In this document: one piece after another, positions 46,013 through 54,860 of the stretch
Numbering within the stretch: position 1 is the first letter of the stretch
Layout: every line of letters starts with the position of its first letter
Origin: Rhizobium sp.
GTDB lineage: Bacteria; Pseudomonadota; Alphaproteobacteria; Rhizobiales; Rhizobiaceae
Direction of reading: 5' to 3'
Assembly (NCBI GenBank): GCA_003527225.1
Contig: DPXQ01000077.1
Coordinates: 27,109 to 81,968 of the forward strand
Length of the DNA stretch: 54,860 nucleotides
The notes under the pieces: generated by a model
What the model was told of the DNA's origin: nothing
Seen by the model: the letters and a program-made list of their open reading frames with translations, nothing else
Database searches by the model: none
Program-made: the position numbers and the translations under genes

Positions 46013-47413
46013 ATGTCGAGCCATTTTGCATCCGCGGGAACAGGGAAGGCGGCCAACAGCTGGGCCTCGCATATCCGCGCGACGCTTGCCTTGGGGATTC
46101 CGCTGATCGGCGCCCAGCTCGCGCAACTCGGCATCCATACGACCGACGTCGTCATCGTCGGACAGCTGGGCGCACAGTCGCTTGCGGCGATGGTTATTGC
46201 CGGCCAGTTCTTCTTCACCATCTTCATTTTCGGTTCGGGCCTCTCGATCGCCGTCGTGCCGATGGTGGCGCAGGCCTATGGCCGCGGAGACGTGGTCTCG
46301 GTACGCCGGTCGCTGCGAATGGGCATGTGGGCCGCAATCGCCTATGCGCTGCTGGCGATGCCGCTATTCTTCAATGCGGAGCGCATCCTGCTCGCGCTCG
46401 GCCAGAAGCCCGAAGTGGCGACCCTTGCTGCGGGCTACGTGATGATCGTCCAGTTCGGCCTCCTGCCGGCGCTGCTCTTTGCCGTGTTGCGGGCACTCGT
46501 CAGCGCCATCGGGCGGGCAGGGATCGTGCTTTACGTGACGGTCGGCGTGCTTGTGATGAACGGCTTTCTCGCCTACGGCCTCGTGCTCGGCCATTTCGGC
46601 CTGCCGGCGCTCGGCATGACCGGGGCCGCGATCGTCGCCGTCTGCGTTCAATGGGCGAGCTTCCTCGCCATGGTCGTCTATATTCAAACCCGCGAACAGA
46701 CCCGGAAGTACGAACTCTTCGTGCGCTTTTGGCGGCCTGACTGGCACGCGCTTTGGGAAGTCGTGCACCTCGGCATGCCGATCAGCGTAACGGTTCTTGC
46801 CGAGGTGAGCCTCTTCACCGCCGCCTCGCTCCTGATGGGGCGCATCGGCACGATCGAGCTTGCCGCGCACGGCATCGCCCTGCAGCTCGCCTCCATCGCC
46901 TTCATGATCCCGCTTGGCCTCTCGCAGGCCGCGACGGTCCGGATCGGTGTCGCCCACGGTCGCGGCGATTATGCCGAGCTCGTGCGGGCGGCGATCGCCG
47001 TGCTCGCGATCGCCAGCCTGATCGCGATCGCGGGCGGCATCCTGTTCTTCTCATTGCCGAGATTGCTCAGCAGCGCATTCATCGACACGCACAAGCCGGA
47101 TGCTTCGGCTGTTCTCGATTTTGCCGTGCCATTGGTTGCCATTGCCGGGGTCTTCCAGCTGGTCGACGGGTTGCAGGCGATTGCCAGTGGCTTGCTTCGG
47201 GGCCTCAAGGATGCGAGGGTGCCGATGATCATCGCCCTGTTTTCCTATTGGCCGATCGGGTTCCTTTTTGCTTGGCTGCTCGCCTTTCCGCTTGGTTTCG
47301 GCGGCATCGGCATCTGGCTCGGCTTCCTGATCGGACTGGCAAGCGCCGCATTCCTGCTGTGCCTGCGCTTTTTTCTCAGGGTGCGTTTCGAAATGAGAAC
47401 GGCCCGCAACTAG
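46013..47413 (+). CDS. norM: MATE family efflux transporter (NorM-like)
   Basis: A 466-residue inner-membrane exporter with twelve predicted helices in two homologous halves. The first half reads LALGIPLIGAQLAQLGIHTTDVVIVGQLGAQSLAAM; the second VVHLGMPISVTVLAEVSLFTAASLLMGRIGTIELAAHGIALQ. NorM-type proteins expel cationic drugs or flavonoid-like compounds using sodium or proton gradients. ATG 46013 is chosen; the frame opens 4 codons earlier at TTG. Its ribosome site is weak and lies in a predicted helix of the structured leader, suggesting regulated expression. Substrate unknown. Confidence 0.92.
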   Translation: MSSHFASAGTGKAANSWASHIRATLALGIPLIGAQLAQLGIHTTDVVIVGQLGAQSLAAMVIAGQFFFTIFIFGSGLSIAVVPMVAQAYGRGDVVSVRRSLRMGMWAAIAYALLAMPLFFNAERILLALGQKPEVATLAAGYVMIVQFGLLPALLFAVLRALVSAIGRAGIVLYVTVGVLVMNGFLAYGLVLGHFGLPALGMTGAAIVAVCVQWASFLAMVVYIQTREQTRKYELFVRFWRPDWHALWEVVHLGMPISVTVLAEVSLFTAASLLMGRIGTIELAAHGIALQLASIAFMIPLGLSQAATVRIGVAHGRGDYAELVRAAIAVLAIASLIAIAGGILFFSLPRLLSSAFIDTHKPDASAVLDFAVPLVAIAGVFQLVDGLQAIASGLLRGLKDARVPMIIALFSYWPIGFLFAWLLAFPLGFGGIGIWLGFLIGLASAAFLLCLRFFLRVRFEMRTARN

Positions 47414-47423
47414 GGCGGGCCGT
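47399..47423. terminator. Hairpin between norM and carA
   Basis: ACGGCCCG (47399-47406) pairs with CGGGCCGT (47416-47423) and encloses the norM stop codon. No T run follows on either strand, so it may only weakly terminate the two convergent genes. Confidence 0.35.
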
Positions 47424-47455
47424 CCAAAATCCATGTTCCAAATTTGAGAGTCGTT

Positions 47456-48661
47456 TCAGCGCTCTGCGAGTGCCGGTTCACCCTTTCTCTCACGCACCAG
47501 ATTGATGAAGCGGCGGAAGAGGTAGTGGCTATCCTGCGGGCCGGGCGAGGCTTCCGGGTGGTGCTGCACGGAAAAGACCGGCTTGCCGACGACACGCAGG
47601 CCGCAATTCGATCCGTCGAACAGCGAAATGTGAGTCTCTTCAACGCCTTCCGGCAGCGACTTCGAATCGACCGCGAAGCCGTGGTTCATCGATACGATCT
47701 CGACTTTGCCGGTGGTGAAATCCTTGACCGGGTGGTTTGCTCCATGGTGGCCCTGGTGCATCTTGGCAGTGCTCCCGCCCAGCGCCAGTCCCAGCATCTG
47801 GTGGCCGAGGCAGATACCGAAGAGCGGTATGCCGCTGTCGATCAGTTTGCGGATGACCGGAACGGCGTAAACGCCCGTCGCGGCGGGGTCGCCCGGGCCG
47901 TTGGACAGGAAGACGCCGTCGGGTTTTAGGGCGAGAATGTCTTCCGCGCTGGTGGTAGCGGGAACCACGGTCACCTTGGCGTCAAGGCCGGTAAAGAGGC
48001 GCAGGATGTTGCGCTTGACGCCGTAGTCGACGCAAACGACATGGTATTTGGCGTCCTTCGGATCGAGCGTGCTGAAGCCCTCGTTCCACACCCATGGCTT
48101 CTCGCTCCAGACTGAGGACTGGCCGGAAGAGGCGACCTTGGCGAGGTCGAGGCCTTCGAGCCCGCTCCATGCCTTTGCTTCGGCCTTAAGGGTGTCGATG
48201 TCGAAAACGCCCGAGGGGTCGTGCGCGATGACGGCGTTGGGAGCGCCGTTGTCGCGGATCCATGCGGTGAGCGCGCGGGTATCGATGCCGCAAAGGCCGA
48301 TCACGCCGCGCGCCTTCAGCCATGCATCGAGATGCTTGGCGGCCCGATAATTTGACGGCTCGGTGATGTCGGCCTTGAATATCACGCCGACTGCGCCGTG
48401 ACGGGCCGCAGGCGTCAGATCCTCGATGTCTTCCTCGTTGGTGCCGACATTGCCGATATGCGGAAAGGTGAAGGTGACGATCTGGCCGAGATAGGACGGG
48501 TCGGTCAGGATTTCCTCATAACCGGTGAGCGCCGTATTGAAGCAGACTTCGGCCTGCACTTTTCCGGTCGCGCCGATCCCCTGGCCTTCAATGACTGTGC
48601 CATCGGCGAGGACCAGCAGGGCGGTCGATTTCCGGGTCGTCCAGGGAGCTGTAGGCGTCAT
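47456..48661 (-). CDS. carA: Carbamoyl-phosphate synthase small subunit
   Basis: A 401-residue glutaminase subunit that supplies ammonia to CarB. N-terminal domain with NTALTGYEEILTDPSYLGQIVTFTFPHIGN; C-terminal class I amidotransferase with FLSNGPGDPAA, the nucleophile Cys in FGICLGHQMLGLALGG, and His/Glu in VFSVQHHPEASPGP. Start ATG 48661 is preceded by an A-rich tract with GGAAAAG. It is divergent from the YqeY-family gene. carB lies 5.5 kb away on the same strand, with accessory genes between. Confidence 0.97.
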   Translation of the reverse strand: MTPTAPWTTRKSTALLVLADGTVIEGQGIGATGKVQAEVCFNTALTGYEEILTDPSYLGQIVTFTFPHIGNVGTNEEDIEDLTPAARHGAVGVIFKADITEPSNYRAAKHLDAWLKARGVIGLCGIDTRALTAWIRDNGAPNAVIAHDPSGVFDIDTLKAEAKAWSGLEGLDLAKVASSGQSSVWSEKPWVWNEGFSTLDPKDAKYHVVCVDYGVKRNILRLFTGLDAKVTVVPATTSAEDILALKPDGVFLSNGPGDPAATGVYAVPVIRKLIDSGIPLFGICLGHQMLGLALGGSTAKMHQGHHGANHPVKDFTTGKVEIVSMNHGFAVDSKSLPEGVEETHISLFDGSNCGLRVVGKPVFSVQHHPEASPGPQDSHYLFRRFINLVRERKGEPALAER

Positions 48662-48856
48662 TTTTTTCTTTTCCGTTTCCGGCCGTGTTCAGCCGACCTT
48701 GCAGGTCGGGTGTCGAAGGGCCATCTCTGTCGCAGATCAAGGCGGCGCGAATATGATCGCGCTGACCAGTCCCCAACTTAATTTCTGTGCAGGTGCCGGA
48801 AAATAGTCGGATCGGATCGCAAGGTCAATTCTTCGCTGTGGAAACTGCGGATTTTA

Positions 48857-48878
48857 AACCCACTGAATTCAATGGGTT
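48857..48878. promoter_or_regulatory. Palindrome in the carA-YqeY intergenic region
   Basis: AACCCACTGAATTCAATGGGTT is a 22-base dyad with one mismatched pair, centred near 48867. Its right edge overlaps a TTGACT (48877-48882) that could be a -35 for the plus-strand gene. It is a candidate operator in the 330-base gap; nothing else in that gap was recognised. Confidence 0.4.
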
Positions 48879-48990
48879 GACTATTTGATTTGCCTGGCCG
48901 TCCCGGTCTGGCTATTACTTCGGCCGAAATGACAAGGAAAAGCCACAATTGACCGAGCCTGCCAACCGGCTTTTTCGTGGAGAAAAAATC

Positions 48991-49443
48991 ATGATGCGCG
49001 ATACTCTCGCCAATGTTCTGAAAGACGCCCTGAAGGCGAAGGATGTTCGACGGACCTCGACGGTGCGGCTGATCCAGGCCGCGATCAAGGACCGCGACAT
49101 CGCCAATCGCGGACAGGGAAAAGACCCCGTCAGCGACGACGAAATCATGCAGATCCTCGTCAAGATGATCAAGCAGCGCGACGAATCCGCAAGAATCTAC
49201 GAGGATAACGGACGCCCCGAGCTTGCCGCTCAGGAGCGGGAGGAAATCTCAATCATCAAGAGCTTCATGCCGGAACAGCTGCCGGAAGAAAAGGTGCGCG
49301 AATTGTGCGCTTCGGTGATCAATGAGACCGGGGCCCAAGGTTTGCGCGACATGGGCAGATGTATGAACGCCCTGAAGGAACGCTATCCGGGACAGATGGA
49401 TTTTGCCAAGGCATCCGGTGTGGTGAAGGATCTGTTGAAGTAG
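48991..49443 (+). CDS. GatB/YqeY domain-containing protein
   Basis: A 150-residue helical protein resembling the tail domain of GatB: MRDTLANVLKDALKAKDVRRTSTVRLIQAAIKDRDIA, then KMIKQRDESARIYEDNGRPELAAQEREEISIIKSFMPEQL. Isolated YqeY proteins are thought to bind tRNA or assist translation; role unproven. GGAG lies 8 bases before the ATG. carA upstream (divergent) and dnaG downstream reproduce the standard alphaproteobacterial order. It ends at a clear terminator, so dnaG has its own promoter. Confidence 0.94.
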   Translation: MMRDTLANVLKDALKAKDVRRTSTVRLIQAAIKDRDIANRGQGKDPVSDDEIMQILVKMIKQRDESARIYEDNGRPELAAQEREEISIIKSFMPEQLPEEKVRELCASVINETGAQGLRDMGRCMNALKERYPGQMDFAKASGVVKDLLK

Positions 49444-49465
49444 GTTCCTGCAAAGCCGATCCGGC

Positions 49466-49499
49466 AAAGGCCTCGTCTTTTGGCGGGGCCTTTCTTTTT
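49466..49499 (+). terminator. Terminator after the YqeY-family gene
   Basis: AAAGGCC (49466-49472) pairs with GGCCTTT (49487-49493), extended by an inner CG pair, and is followed by CTTTTT. It lies 23 bases past the stop codon. Confidence 0.8.
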
Positions 49500-49623
49500 G
49501 CCGGGGGTGTTGCGGGCAAATCCCGCGGTCGAGCCAGCCTGTGAATAGCGGGTATGGTCCATCGCCGCGATAGCATTCCCGTCGCGGGCGGCCTATATGG
49601 GAGGATCAATCCCAGAGGACATG

Positions 49624-51615
49624 ATGCGCTTTTCCAATTCCTTTCTCGACGAGATACGCGACCGCGTGCCGATTTCGGCTGTGGTGGGCCGTCGCGTGTC
49701 GTGGGACCGGAAGAAGACCAATGTCTCGCGCGGCGATTACTGGGCTTGCTGCCCGTTTCATGGAGAGAAAAGCCCGAGTTTTCACTGCGAGGACCGCAAG
49801 GGGCGCTACCATTGCTTCGGGTGCGGGGTTTCGGGCGATCATTTCCGGTTTTTGACGGATCTCGAAGGTTTGAGTTTTCCCGAGGCCGTGCAGCAGGTGG
49901 CCGACATGGCGGGCATTGCCATGCCGCAGCCTGATCCGCAGGCTGAGCGGCGCGAAAAGGAGCGCACGACGCTTCTCGATGTCATGGAAATGGCGACGCT
50001 GTTCTTCCAGGACCAGTTGCAGACCGCCAACGGCGCGCGCGCGCGCGCCTATCTTCGCGAACGTGGTCTTTCCGGACGAACGATCGAAACCTTCAGGCTT
50101 GGCTATGCGCCTGAGAGCCGCAACGCGCTCAAGGAGCACCTGGCCGGCAAGGGCGTGCCGAAGGAGCAGATCGAGGCGTGTGGGCTCGTGCGTCATGGCG
50201 AGGACATTCCTGTGTCCTACGACTATTTCCGCGACCGCATCATGTTCCCGATCCTCTCGTCGCGGGACAAGGTGATCGCCTTCGGCGGCCGCGCCATGGC
50301 ACCGGACGCCATGGCGAAATACATGAACTCGCCCGAGACCGAGCTCTTCCATAAAGGCAACGTGCTCTACAACTTCTCCCGGGCGAGGCGTACGCTGCAG
50401 GGGGCGGGCGGATCCGATACGATTATCGCGGTCGAAGGCTATATGGACGTGATTGCGCTCCATCAGGCAGGCATAGAAAACGCGGTTGCGCCCCTTGGTA
50501 CGGCGCTGACTGAAAACCAGCTCGACCTCCTCTGGAAGCTCACGCCTCAGCCAGTGCTCTGTTTCGACGGCGACGGGGCCGGGCAAAGAGCGGCATTCCG
50601 CGCCGTCGATCTGGCGCTTCCGCATCTGAAGCCCGGCAGGTCGGTCCGTTTCGCGATGCTTCCCGAAGGCAAGGACCCCGACGATCTCGTGCGTCGGGAC
50701 GGTAGGGCGCCGTTCGACAAGGTGATGGCTGAGGCGCGGCCGCTTGCCGATATGGTATGGACGCGGGAGGTCAATGCCGGCCAGTTCGACACGCCGGAAA
50801 AGCGCGCCGAGCTCGAGGCCCGCGTGAAGCACGTGGTATCGGTCATTGGCGACGAGAGCGTGCGCCGTCATTATGCCCAGGATGTTCGTGATCGGCTGAA
50901 CGCGTTCTTTCAACCTGCATCGGGCAACCGCAACGACAGGCGTGGCGGTTTCGAGCGCAATCTCCGATCAGGTCCGGGGCGGCAAGGTGCGCCGGCGACG
51001 GGCTTTGCCGGGCGCGGCACAGGTGGCATCTCCGACCGGCTTGCCCGCTCCAGCATGGTGAAAGGCAATCAGGACCAGCAGACGCTGAGAGAAAGCGTTC
51101 TGGCGCTCACAGTCATCAATCATCCGCAGCTTCTCCAAGACGAATATGACGAGATCGCCGCGATCGATTACGAGAGCCGCGAATTGCAGCGGCTGTGGTC
51201 GGCGCTTCTGACGGTCGCGGCCGGAGCGGGCGCGCACCTGTCGCGGGACCATCTTCTCGCCCGGCTTGAAGAGCAGGGGTTTTCCACGCTCATAAAGAGC
51301 CTCGACCAGCAGATCCGCAATGCCAGGCTCTGGACGGCGACCGAGATTGCTGCTGGCGAGGATGCGCGCGAGGGCTACCGGCAGGCGCTGTCTCTGCATA
51401 AGCGGTCGAAGGCGCTGAAAAAGCAGCGGCTGGAGCTTGAAAGGGAGGTTGCCGAAGCGACCGAGGAGGAGGATGCCGAGCGCATTGACCAGCTGATCGG
51501 AGCCCTCCACCAGGTGCAGCTGGAAATCACCCGCATGGAGAACCAGGAGGCGATCGTCGATGGTTTCGGCGTCATGTCCGGCCGGGTGAAGGGTGTGGCC
51601 ACGGGCCAGCACTGA
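49624..51615 (+). CDS. dnaG: DNA primase
   Basis: A 663-residue primase that makes RNA primers for replication. N-terminal zinc finger CPFHGEKSPSFH..YHCFGCG (about 40-67), catalytic core with IIAVEGYMDVIALHQAG and FDGDGAGQRAA (TOPRIM acidic residues), and a C-terminal helicase-interacting region about 520-663. A low-complexity Arg/Gly linker (RNDRRGGFERNLRSGPGRQG) lies near 440-460. The second of two adjacent ATGs is chosen, with AGAGGA 4 bases upstream. Usually followed by rpoD, but here two accessory genes intervene. Confidence 0.97.
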   Translation: MRFSNSFLDEIRDRVPISAVVGRRVSWDRKKTNVSRGDYWACCPFHGEKSPSFHCEDRKGRYHCFGCGVSGDHFRFLTDLEGLSFPEAVQQVADMAGIAMPQPDPQAERREKERTTLLDVMEMATLFFQDQLQTANGARARAYLRERGLSGRTIETFRLGYAPESRNALKEHLAGKGVPKEQIEACGLVRHGEDIPVSYDYFRDRIMFPILSSRDKVIAFGGRAMAPDAMAKYMNSPETELFHKGNVLYNFSRARRTLQGAGGSDTIIAVEGYMDVIALHQAGIENAVAPLGTALTENQLDLLWKLTPQPVLCFDGDGAGQRAAFRAVDLALPHLKPGRSVRFAMLPEGKDPDDLVRRDGRAPFDKVMAEARPLADMVWTREVNAGQFDTPEKRAELEARVKHVVSVIGDESVRRHYAQDVRDRLNAFFQPASGNRNDRRGGFERNLRSGPGRQGAPATGFAGRGTGGISDRLARSSMVKGNQDQQTLRESVLALTVINHPQLLQDEYDEIAAIDYESRELQRLWSALLTVAAGAGAHLSRDHLLARLEEQGFSTLIKSLDQQIRNARLWTATEIAAGEDAREGYRQALSLHKRSKALKKQRLELEREVAEATEEEDAERIDQLIGALHQVQLEITRMENQEAIVDGFGVMSGRVKGVATGQH

Positions 51616-51790
51616 GCAGTCGTGGTAGCCGAGTGTCTCAGCGAAACCTGCAATTTTGTCCGTCTGGGGCAGATTTCTGTCCGGCCGTCGAAAGCAGGCT
51701 GTCGTGAATTCAATTATTCCCGTCTTCTGTCATGGGAAGCGCGGCGCAGCTTTGCTTCCCGGCTTGAACCAGCGTGGAGAGGATGGAAGA

Positions 51791-52090
51791 ATGCGCATTC
51801 AGACCGTGGAAATCAGCGTAGGCCAGAAAGACGTTCCGCTGGCTTGTGAGCTTTTGGCGGAGGCTGCATTGGGGGCGCGGCAGTTGCCCGGATGCCTCGA
51901 CTATCAGCATTATTGTGTGCCCGGCGATGCCGGACGGCTGCTGATCTTTCAGAAATGGGCGTCGATGGACAGTTTTGTCGCCTATCGCGAAAGCGATGTG
52001 TTCCGTGGTCTCAATTCGAACCTGAAGCCATTGGCATTGGCAGCGCCGGTGTCGTCGTCGTATACTTTGGAGGAGGCAAACGCTAACTGA
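51791..52090 (+). CDS. Antibiotic biosynthesis monooxygenase (ABM/YgiN-like) domain protein
   Basis: A 99-residue ferredoxin-like fold protein: RIQTVEISVGQKDVPLACELLAEAALGARQLPGCLDYQHYC, then GRLLIFQKWASMDSFVAYRES. Members oxidise quinols or polyketides without cofactors. ATG 51791 has GGAAGA upstream. It precedes the AraC gene by 12 bases on the same strand, so the two are co-transcribed and functionally linked. Substrate unknown. Confidence 0.86.
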   Translation: MRIQTVEISVGQKDVPLACELLAEAALGARQLPGCLDYQHYCVPGDAGRLLIFQKWASMDSFVAYRESDVFRGLNSNLKPLALAAPVSSSYTLEEANAN

Positions 52091-52102
52091 GGGGATTCGT
52101 AA

Positions 52103-52882
52103 GTGACAGAGTCTTCCGGGCCCCCCGGAGCCTATTGCTTCTACAAGCGGTTCGAGTCGGCACCCGCCCGCACAGTCACCTTCGACCGCGACTATCTCCT
52201 CTATAGTGCAGACGGGGCTATGCGGATCACCGCCGACGGGCGCTCATGGCTCTTGCCGCCAGTGCGGGCCGCCTGGATCCCGGCGGCGATGCCCGTCACT
52301 GTCACGATGAGTCGTCCGGTCACCTGTTGTTCGGTCCTGTTCGATCCGGAGTTCATCGATCGCCGTATCCGCCAGTGCAGCGTATTCGCTATGGATGCGC
52401 TGGCTCGCGAGATGATCCTCCATAGCCGCCGTTGGGGCCGCGAGGATGGGCCGCTCGACGCCCACGCGGAGGTCTTTCTGAAGGCGCTCGCCGAGACCTG
52501 TATCGAACTCGCCCGGAACCCGCTCGAACTGTGGGTCCCGACCGGCCGGACCGATGCCGTCAAACGGGCGCTCTCCCTGACAGAGGACAACCTCGCCCGA
52601 CCGGTCACAATGACGGAGATCGCTGACGGCTGCCATATGACGAGCCGCAGCCTTGCGCGCCGGATCCGGGGCGATACGGGGATGAGCTGGGGCGAATTGC
52701 TGCGGCGGATGCGCATGATCCGCGCGACCGAACTCCTGTCCGACCCCGAGAGTCAGGTCCTGGAGGTGGCGTTGTCAACCGGCTATGAGAGCCTCAGCGC
52801 CTTCAATCGGGCCTTTCAAGCGTTCAGCGGCGTGACGCCGTCCCGCTATCGAGCGGAGTTTTCCCGCAGCGGCAAGGCCTGA
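52103..52882 (+). CDS. AraC family transcriptional regulator
   Basis: A 259-residue regulator. GTG start at 52103 with GAGGGGA about 9 bases upstream. N-terminal cupin-like sensing domain (about 20-100) and C-terminal double helix-turn-helix: MTEIADGCHMTSRSLARRIRGDTGMSWGELLRRMRMIRATELL and VLEVALSTGYESLSAFNRAFQAFSGVTPSRYRAEF. Probably controls the ABM gene and itself; ligand unknown. The pair separates dnaG from rpoD, which are normally neighbours in rhizobia, so it looks like an accessory insertion. Confidence 0.93.
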   Translation: MTESSGPPGAYCFYKRFESAPARTVTFDRDYLLYSADGAMRITADGRSWLLPPVRAAWIPAAMPVTVTMSRPVTCCSVLFDPEFIDRRIRQCSVFAMDALAREMILHSRRWGREDGPLDAHAEVFLKALAETCIELARNPLELWVPTGRTDAVKRALSLTEDNLARPVTMTEIADGCHMTSRSLARRIRGDTGMSWGELLRRMRMIRATELLSDPESQVLEVALSTGYESLSAFNRAFQAFSGVTPSRYRAEFSRSGKA

Positions 52883-53364
52883 CACCGGACGGCGCTCGGC
52901 TCGAAGCACCGTGATGCATGATCCCGGTCGGGCCGATGCATCCGAGTGCGAGTATTTGCAATCGCTTGCATACACCTGCATCTCCGGTGTCTCTCCCCTT
53001 GTCTTTGGCGCTTTCGATCCTACATTTGCGAATACAGGAGCGGGCGGAAGTCCCGTTGTGACGGTTTTTTCCTTTTTTCTTGGGTATTGACGCTGGAAAA
53101 GCTTGACGCCGGAGAAAATTGTGGGAATCACCAATGCAGGCATTAATAGGTGAAGTGGATCAGGGCGGATCTATATTACCATGTGCGGTCATTCGGAAGC
53201 GCAAGGATGCGGCGGGGCCGCTGGTACTCCTGTAGTTAAGCGGGAATTAAAGATCATTCCGTTAGGTCAGTGACTGTGATTCGCAGCGGGCAAGAGCCAC
53301 GGTTTGAGCCTGCCCGTGTGACACCGTGCGATAGAATCTAGCGTCAGGGAAAGCGACGAGATAA
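52883..53364. other. Gene-free leader region of rpoD
   Basis: About 480 bases without a supported gene. It should hold the rpoD promoter(s) and a long leader. Candidate elements: TTGACG at 53087 and 53103, and CTATAT at 53171-53176, but no pair has standard spacing. A T-rich tract (53066-53080) lies in the middle. No terminator stem after the AraC gene was recognised. Confidence 0.4.
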
Positions 53365-54860
53365 ATGGCAACCAAAGTCAAAGAAAACGAAGAAGCAGAC
53401 AGCGAACGCGACGGCGCTACCGATGGTCCGCTTCTCGACCTTTCCGATGACGCGGTCAAGAAAATGATCAAAGCCGCCAAGAAGCGCGGCTATGTCACCA
53501 TGGATGAGCTGAACTCGGTGCTGCCCTCGGAAGAAGTGACTTCCGAGCAGATCGAGGACACCATGTCCATGCTTTCCGACATGGGTATCAACGTCATCGA
53601 GGACGAGGAGGTCGAAGAGGCCGCCGCCAGCGATGACAGCGACGACAGTGACGACGGCGATAGCGAAGGTGGCGAACTGGCACCCTCTGCCGGAACGGCG
53701 CTTGCCGCAGCCAAGAAGAAGGAACCGACCGACCGGACCGACGATCCCGTGCGCATGTATCTGCGCGAGATGGGATCTGTGGAGCTCCTGTCGCGCGAAG
53801 GCGAAATCGCCATCGCCAAGCGCATCGAGGCTGGCCGCGAGACGATGATCGCGGGTCTTTGCGAAAGTCCGCTGACCTTCCAGGCTTTGATCATCTGGCG
53901 CGACGAGCTCAATGAAGGCACGACGCTGCTGCGCGAGATCATCGATCTGGAAACGACCTATTCTGGTCCGGAAGCCAAGGCTGCACCGCAGTTCCAGAGC
54001 CCGGAAAAGATCGAAGCCGACCGCAAGGCGGCGGAGGAGAAGGAAAAGACCCGCCGGTTGCGCTCGCCCTCTGGTGAGGACGACATCACCAATGTCGGCG
54101 GCGAAGGCCTGCCGGGCGAGGAAGAGGAAGAAGACGAGGACGAATCCAACCTGTCGCTCGCGGCGATGGAAGCCGAACTGCGCCCGCAGGTCATGGAGAC
54201 CCTCGATCTTATTGCCGACACATACAAGAAGCTGCGCAAGCTTCAGGATCAGCAGGTCGAGGCGCGTCTTGCCTGCGCCGGTACGCTCTCCACCGGTCAG
54301 GAACGCCGCTACAAGGAACTGAAGGATCAGTTGATCACGGCGGTCAAGTCGCTGTCGCTCAACCAGAACCGTATCGACAGCCTTGTCGAGCAGCTCTACG
54401 ACATCAACAAGCGCCTCGTCCAGAACGAGGGACGCCTGTTGCGTCTGGCCGAATCCTACGGTGTCAAGCGTGAAGCCTTCCTGGAACAGTATCAGGGCGC
54501 CGAGCTCGATCCGAACTGGATGAAGTCGATCGGCAATCTGGCCGCGCGCGGCTGGAAGGAATTTGCCCGGGAAGAAAACCAGACGATCCGCGACATTCGC
54601 TCCGAGATCCAGAATCTCGCGACCGAGACAGGCATTTCGATCTCCGAATTCCGCCGCATCGTGCACATGGTGCAAAAGGGCGAGCGCGAGGCGCGCATCG
54701 CCAAGAAGGAGATGGTGGAAGCCAACCTGCGTCTCGTGATCTCGATCGCCAAGAAGTACACGAACCGCGGTCTGCAGTTCCTTGATCTCATTCAGGAAGG
54801 CAATATCGGCCTGATGAAGGCGGTCGACAAGTTCGAGTATCGCCGCGGCTACAAGTTCTC
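53365..54860 (+). CDS. rpoD: RNA polymerase sigma factor RpoD (5' part)
   Basis: The primary sigma factor; the first ~498 codons are present and the frame runs off the right edge without a stop. It opens [17 protein letters not shown], then region 1.1 ([32 protein letters not shown]), an acidic linker, region 1.2 ([29 protein letters not shown]), a non-conserved region with an acidic insert ([11 protein letters not shown]) near residue 250, and the start of region 2 ([37 protein letters not shown]). The missing part should hold the -10 and -35 binding helices. A long antisense frame here is only a shadow. Confidence 0.97.
   Translation, partial: MATKVKENEEADSERDGATDGPLLDLSDDAVKKMIKAAKKRGYVTMDELNSVLPSEEVTSEQIEDTMSMLSDMGINVIEDEEVEEAAASDDSDDSDDGDSEGGELAPSAGTALAAAKKKEPTDRTDDPVRMYLREMGSVELLSREGEIAIAKRIEAGRETMIAGLCESPLTFQALIIWRDELNEGTTLLREIIDLETTYSGPEAKAAPQFQSPEKIEADRKAAEEKEKTRRLRSPSGEDDITNVGGEGLPGEEEEEDEDESNLSLAAMEAELRPQVMETLDLIADTYKKLRKLQDQQVEARLACAGTLSTGQERRYKELKDQLITAVKSLSLNQNRIDSLVEQLYDINKRLVQNEGRLLRLAESYGVKREAFLEQYQGAELDPNWMKSIGNLAARGWKEFAREENQTIRDIRSEIQNLATETGISISEFRRIVHMVQKGEREARIAKKEMVEANLRLVISIAKKYTNRGLQFLDLIQEGNIGLMKAVDKFEYRRGYKF

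Noticed and set aside
49606..50913. 435-codon open frame on the minus strand
   Set aside because: Antisense to the first two thirds of dnaG, whose zinc finger and TOPRIM motifs are intact.
53344..54675. 443-codon open frame on the minus strand
   Set aside because: Antisense to rpoD; the plus-strand frame gives clear sigma-factor regions.

Overview
The window is chromosomal DNA, GC-rich (about 60% by eye), from an alphaproteobacterium of the family Rhizobiaceae (Rhizobium/Ensifer/Agrobacterium/Shinella type). The clues are gene order and protein style: the lgt - MidA-type methyltransferase - pgeF - prs run, a BA14K protein, the greA-lpsB locus, the lrp/trxB/lsrB/abcR locus, and carA - YqeY - dnaG - rpoD. 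I cannot name the species. No tRNA, rRNA, CRISPR array, transposase or phage gene was seen.

Layout. 1-1308: 3' end of an aldehyde dehydrogenase plus its DUF779 partner. 1371-3650: a chemoreceptor. 3845-9763 (minus): a probable run of six genes, lgt, a MidA/NDUFAF7-type methyltransferase, pgeF, an M24 peptidase-like protein, a lipoprotein and prs. 9960-12387 (plus): ubiK-like, YbjN-like, proC and a CsaA-like gene. 12462-15138 (minus): MarR-type regulator, OmpR-type response regulator and histidine kinase, resembling PetP/PetR. 15406-20881: a mixed set with a 56-residue membrane ORF, metallo-hydrolase, BA14K, cold-shock protein, EamA transporter, PQQ-type sugar dehydrogenase and two small membrane proteins. 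21051-25352: degenerate EAL protein, aspartate aminotransferase, OpgC-like protein and DUF2188 protein. 25402-28931: two accessory regulator/enzyme modules (LysR with an SDR-like protein, ArsR with an old yellow enzyme).

29085-34304 is the symbiosis/virulence-associated locus of this family: an AbcR-type sRNA, lsrB/vtlR, trxB, lrp, then a FkbM methyltransferase, lpsB/lpcC and greA. 34481-36741 holds a DUF2235 hydrolase and an EamA transporter. 36814-41954 holds carB and, downstream of it, a decayed second copy of the carB 3' end. The two copies are separated by an ArsR regulator with two SRPBCC proteins, which suggests an insertion or recombination event. 42229-47413 holds an amidase, a YpfJ-type metallopeptidase, a second ArsR/SRPBCC pair with a perfect palindromic operator over the start codon, and a MATE exporter behind a structured leader with an intrinsic terminator. 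47456-54860 holds carA (divergent), a YqeY-family gene, dnaG, an accessory monooxygenase/AraC pair and the first ~500 codons of rpoD, which runs off the end.

The core genes cover pyrimidine/arginine supply (carA, carB, prs), replication and transcription (dnaG, rpoD, greA), envelope assembly (lgt, lpsB, OpgC-like) and redox (trxB, OYE). The least explained parts are the AbcR/LsrB locus in single-copy form, the carB 3' duplication, the MATE leader and the two ArsR operators.
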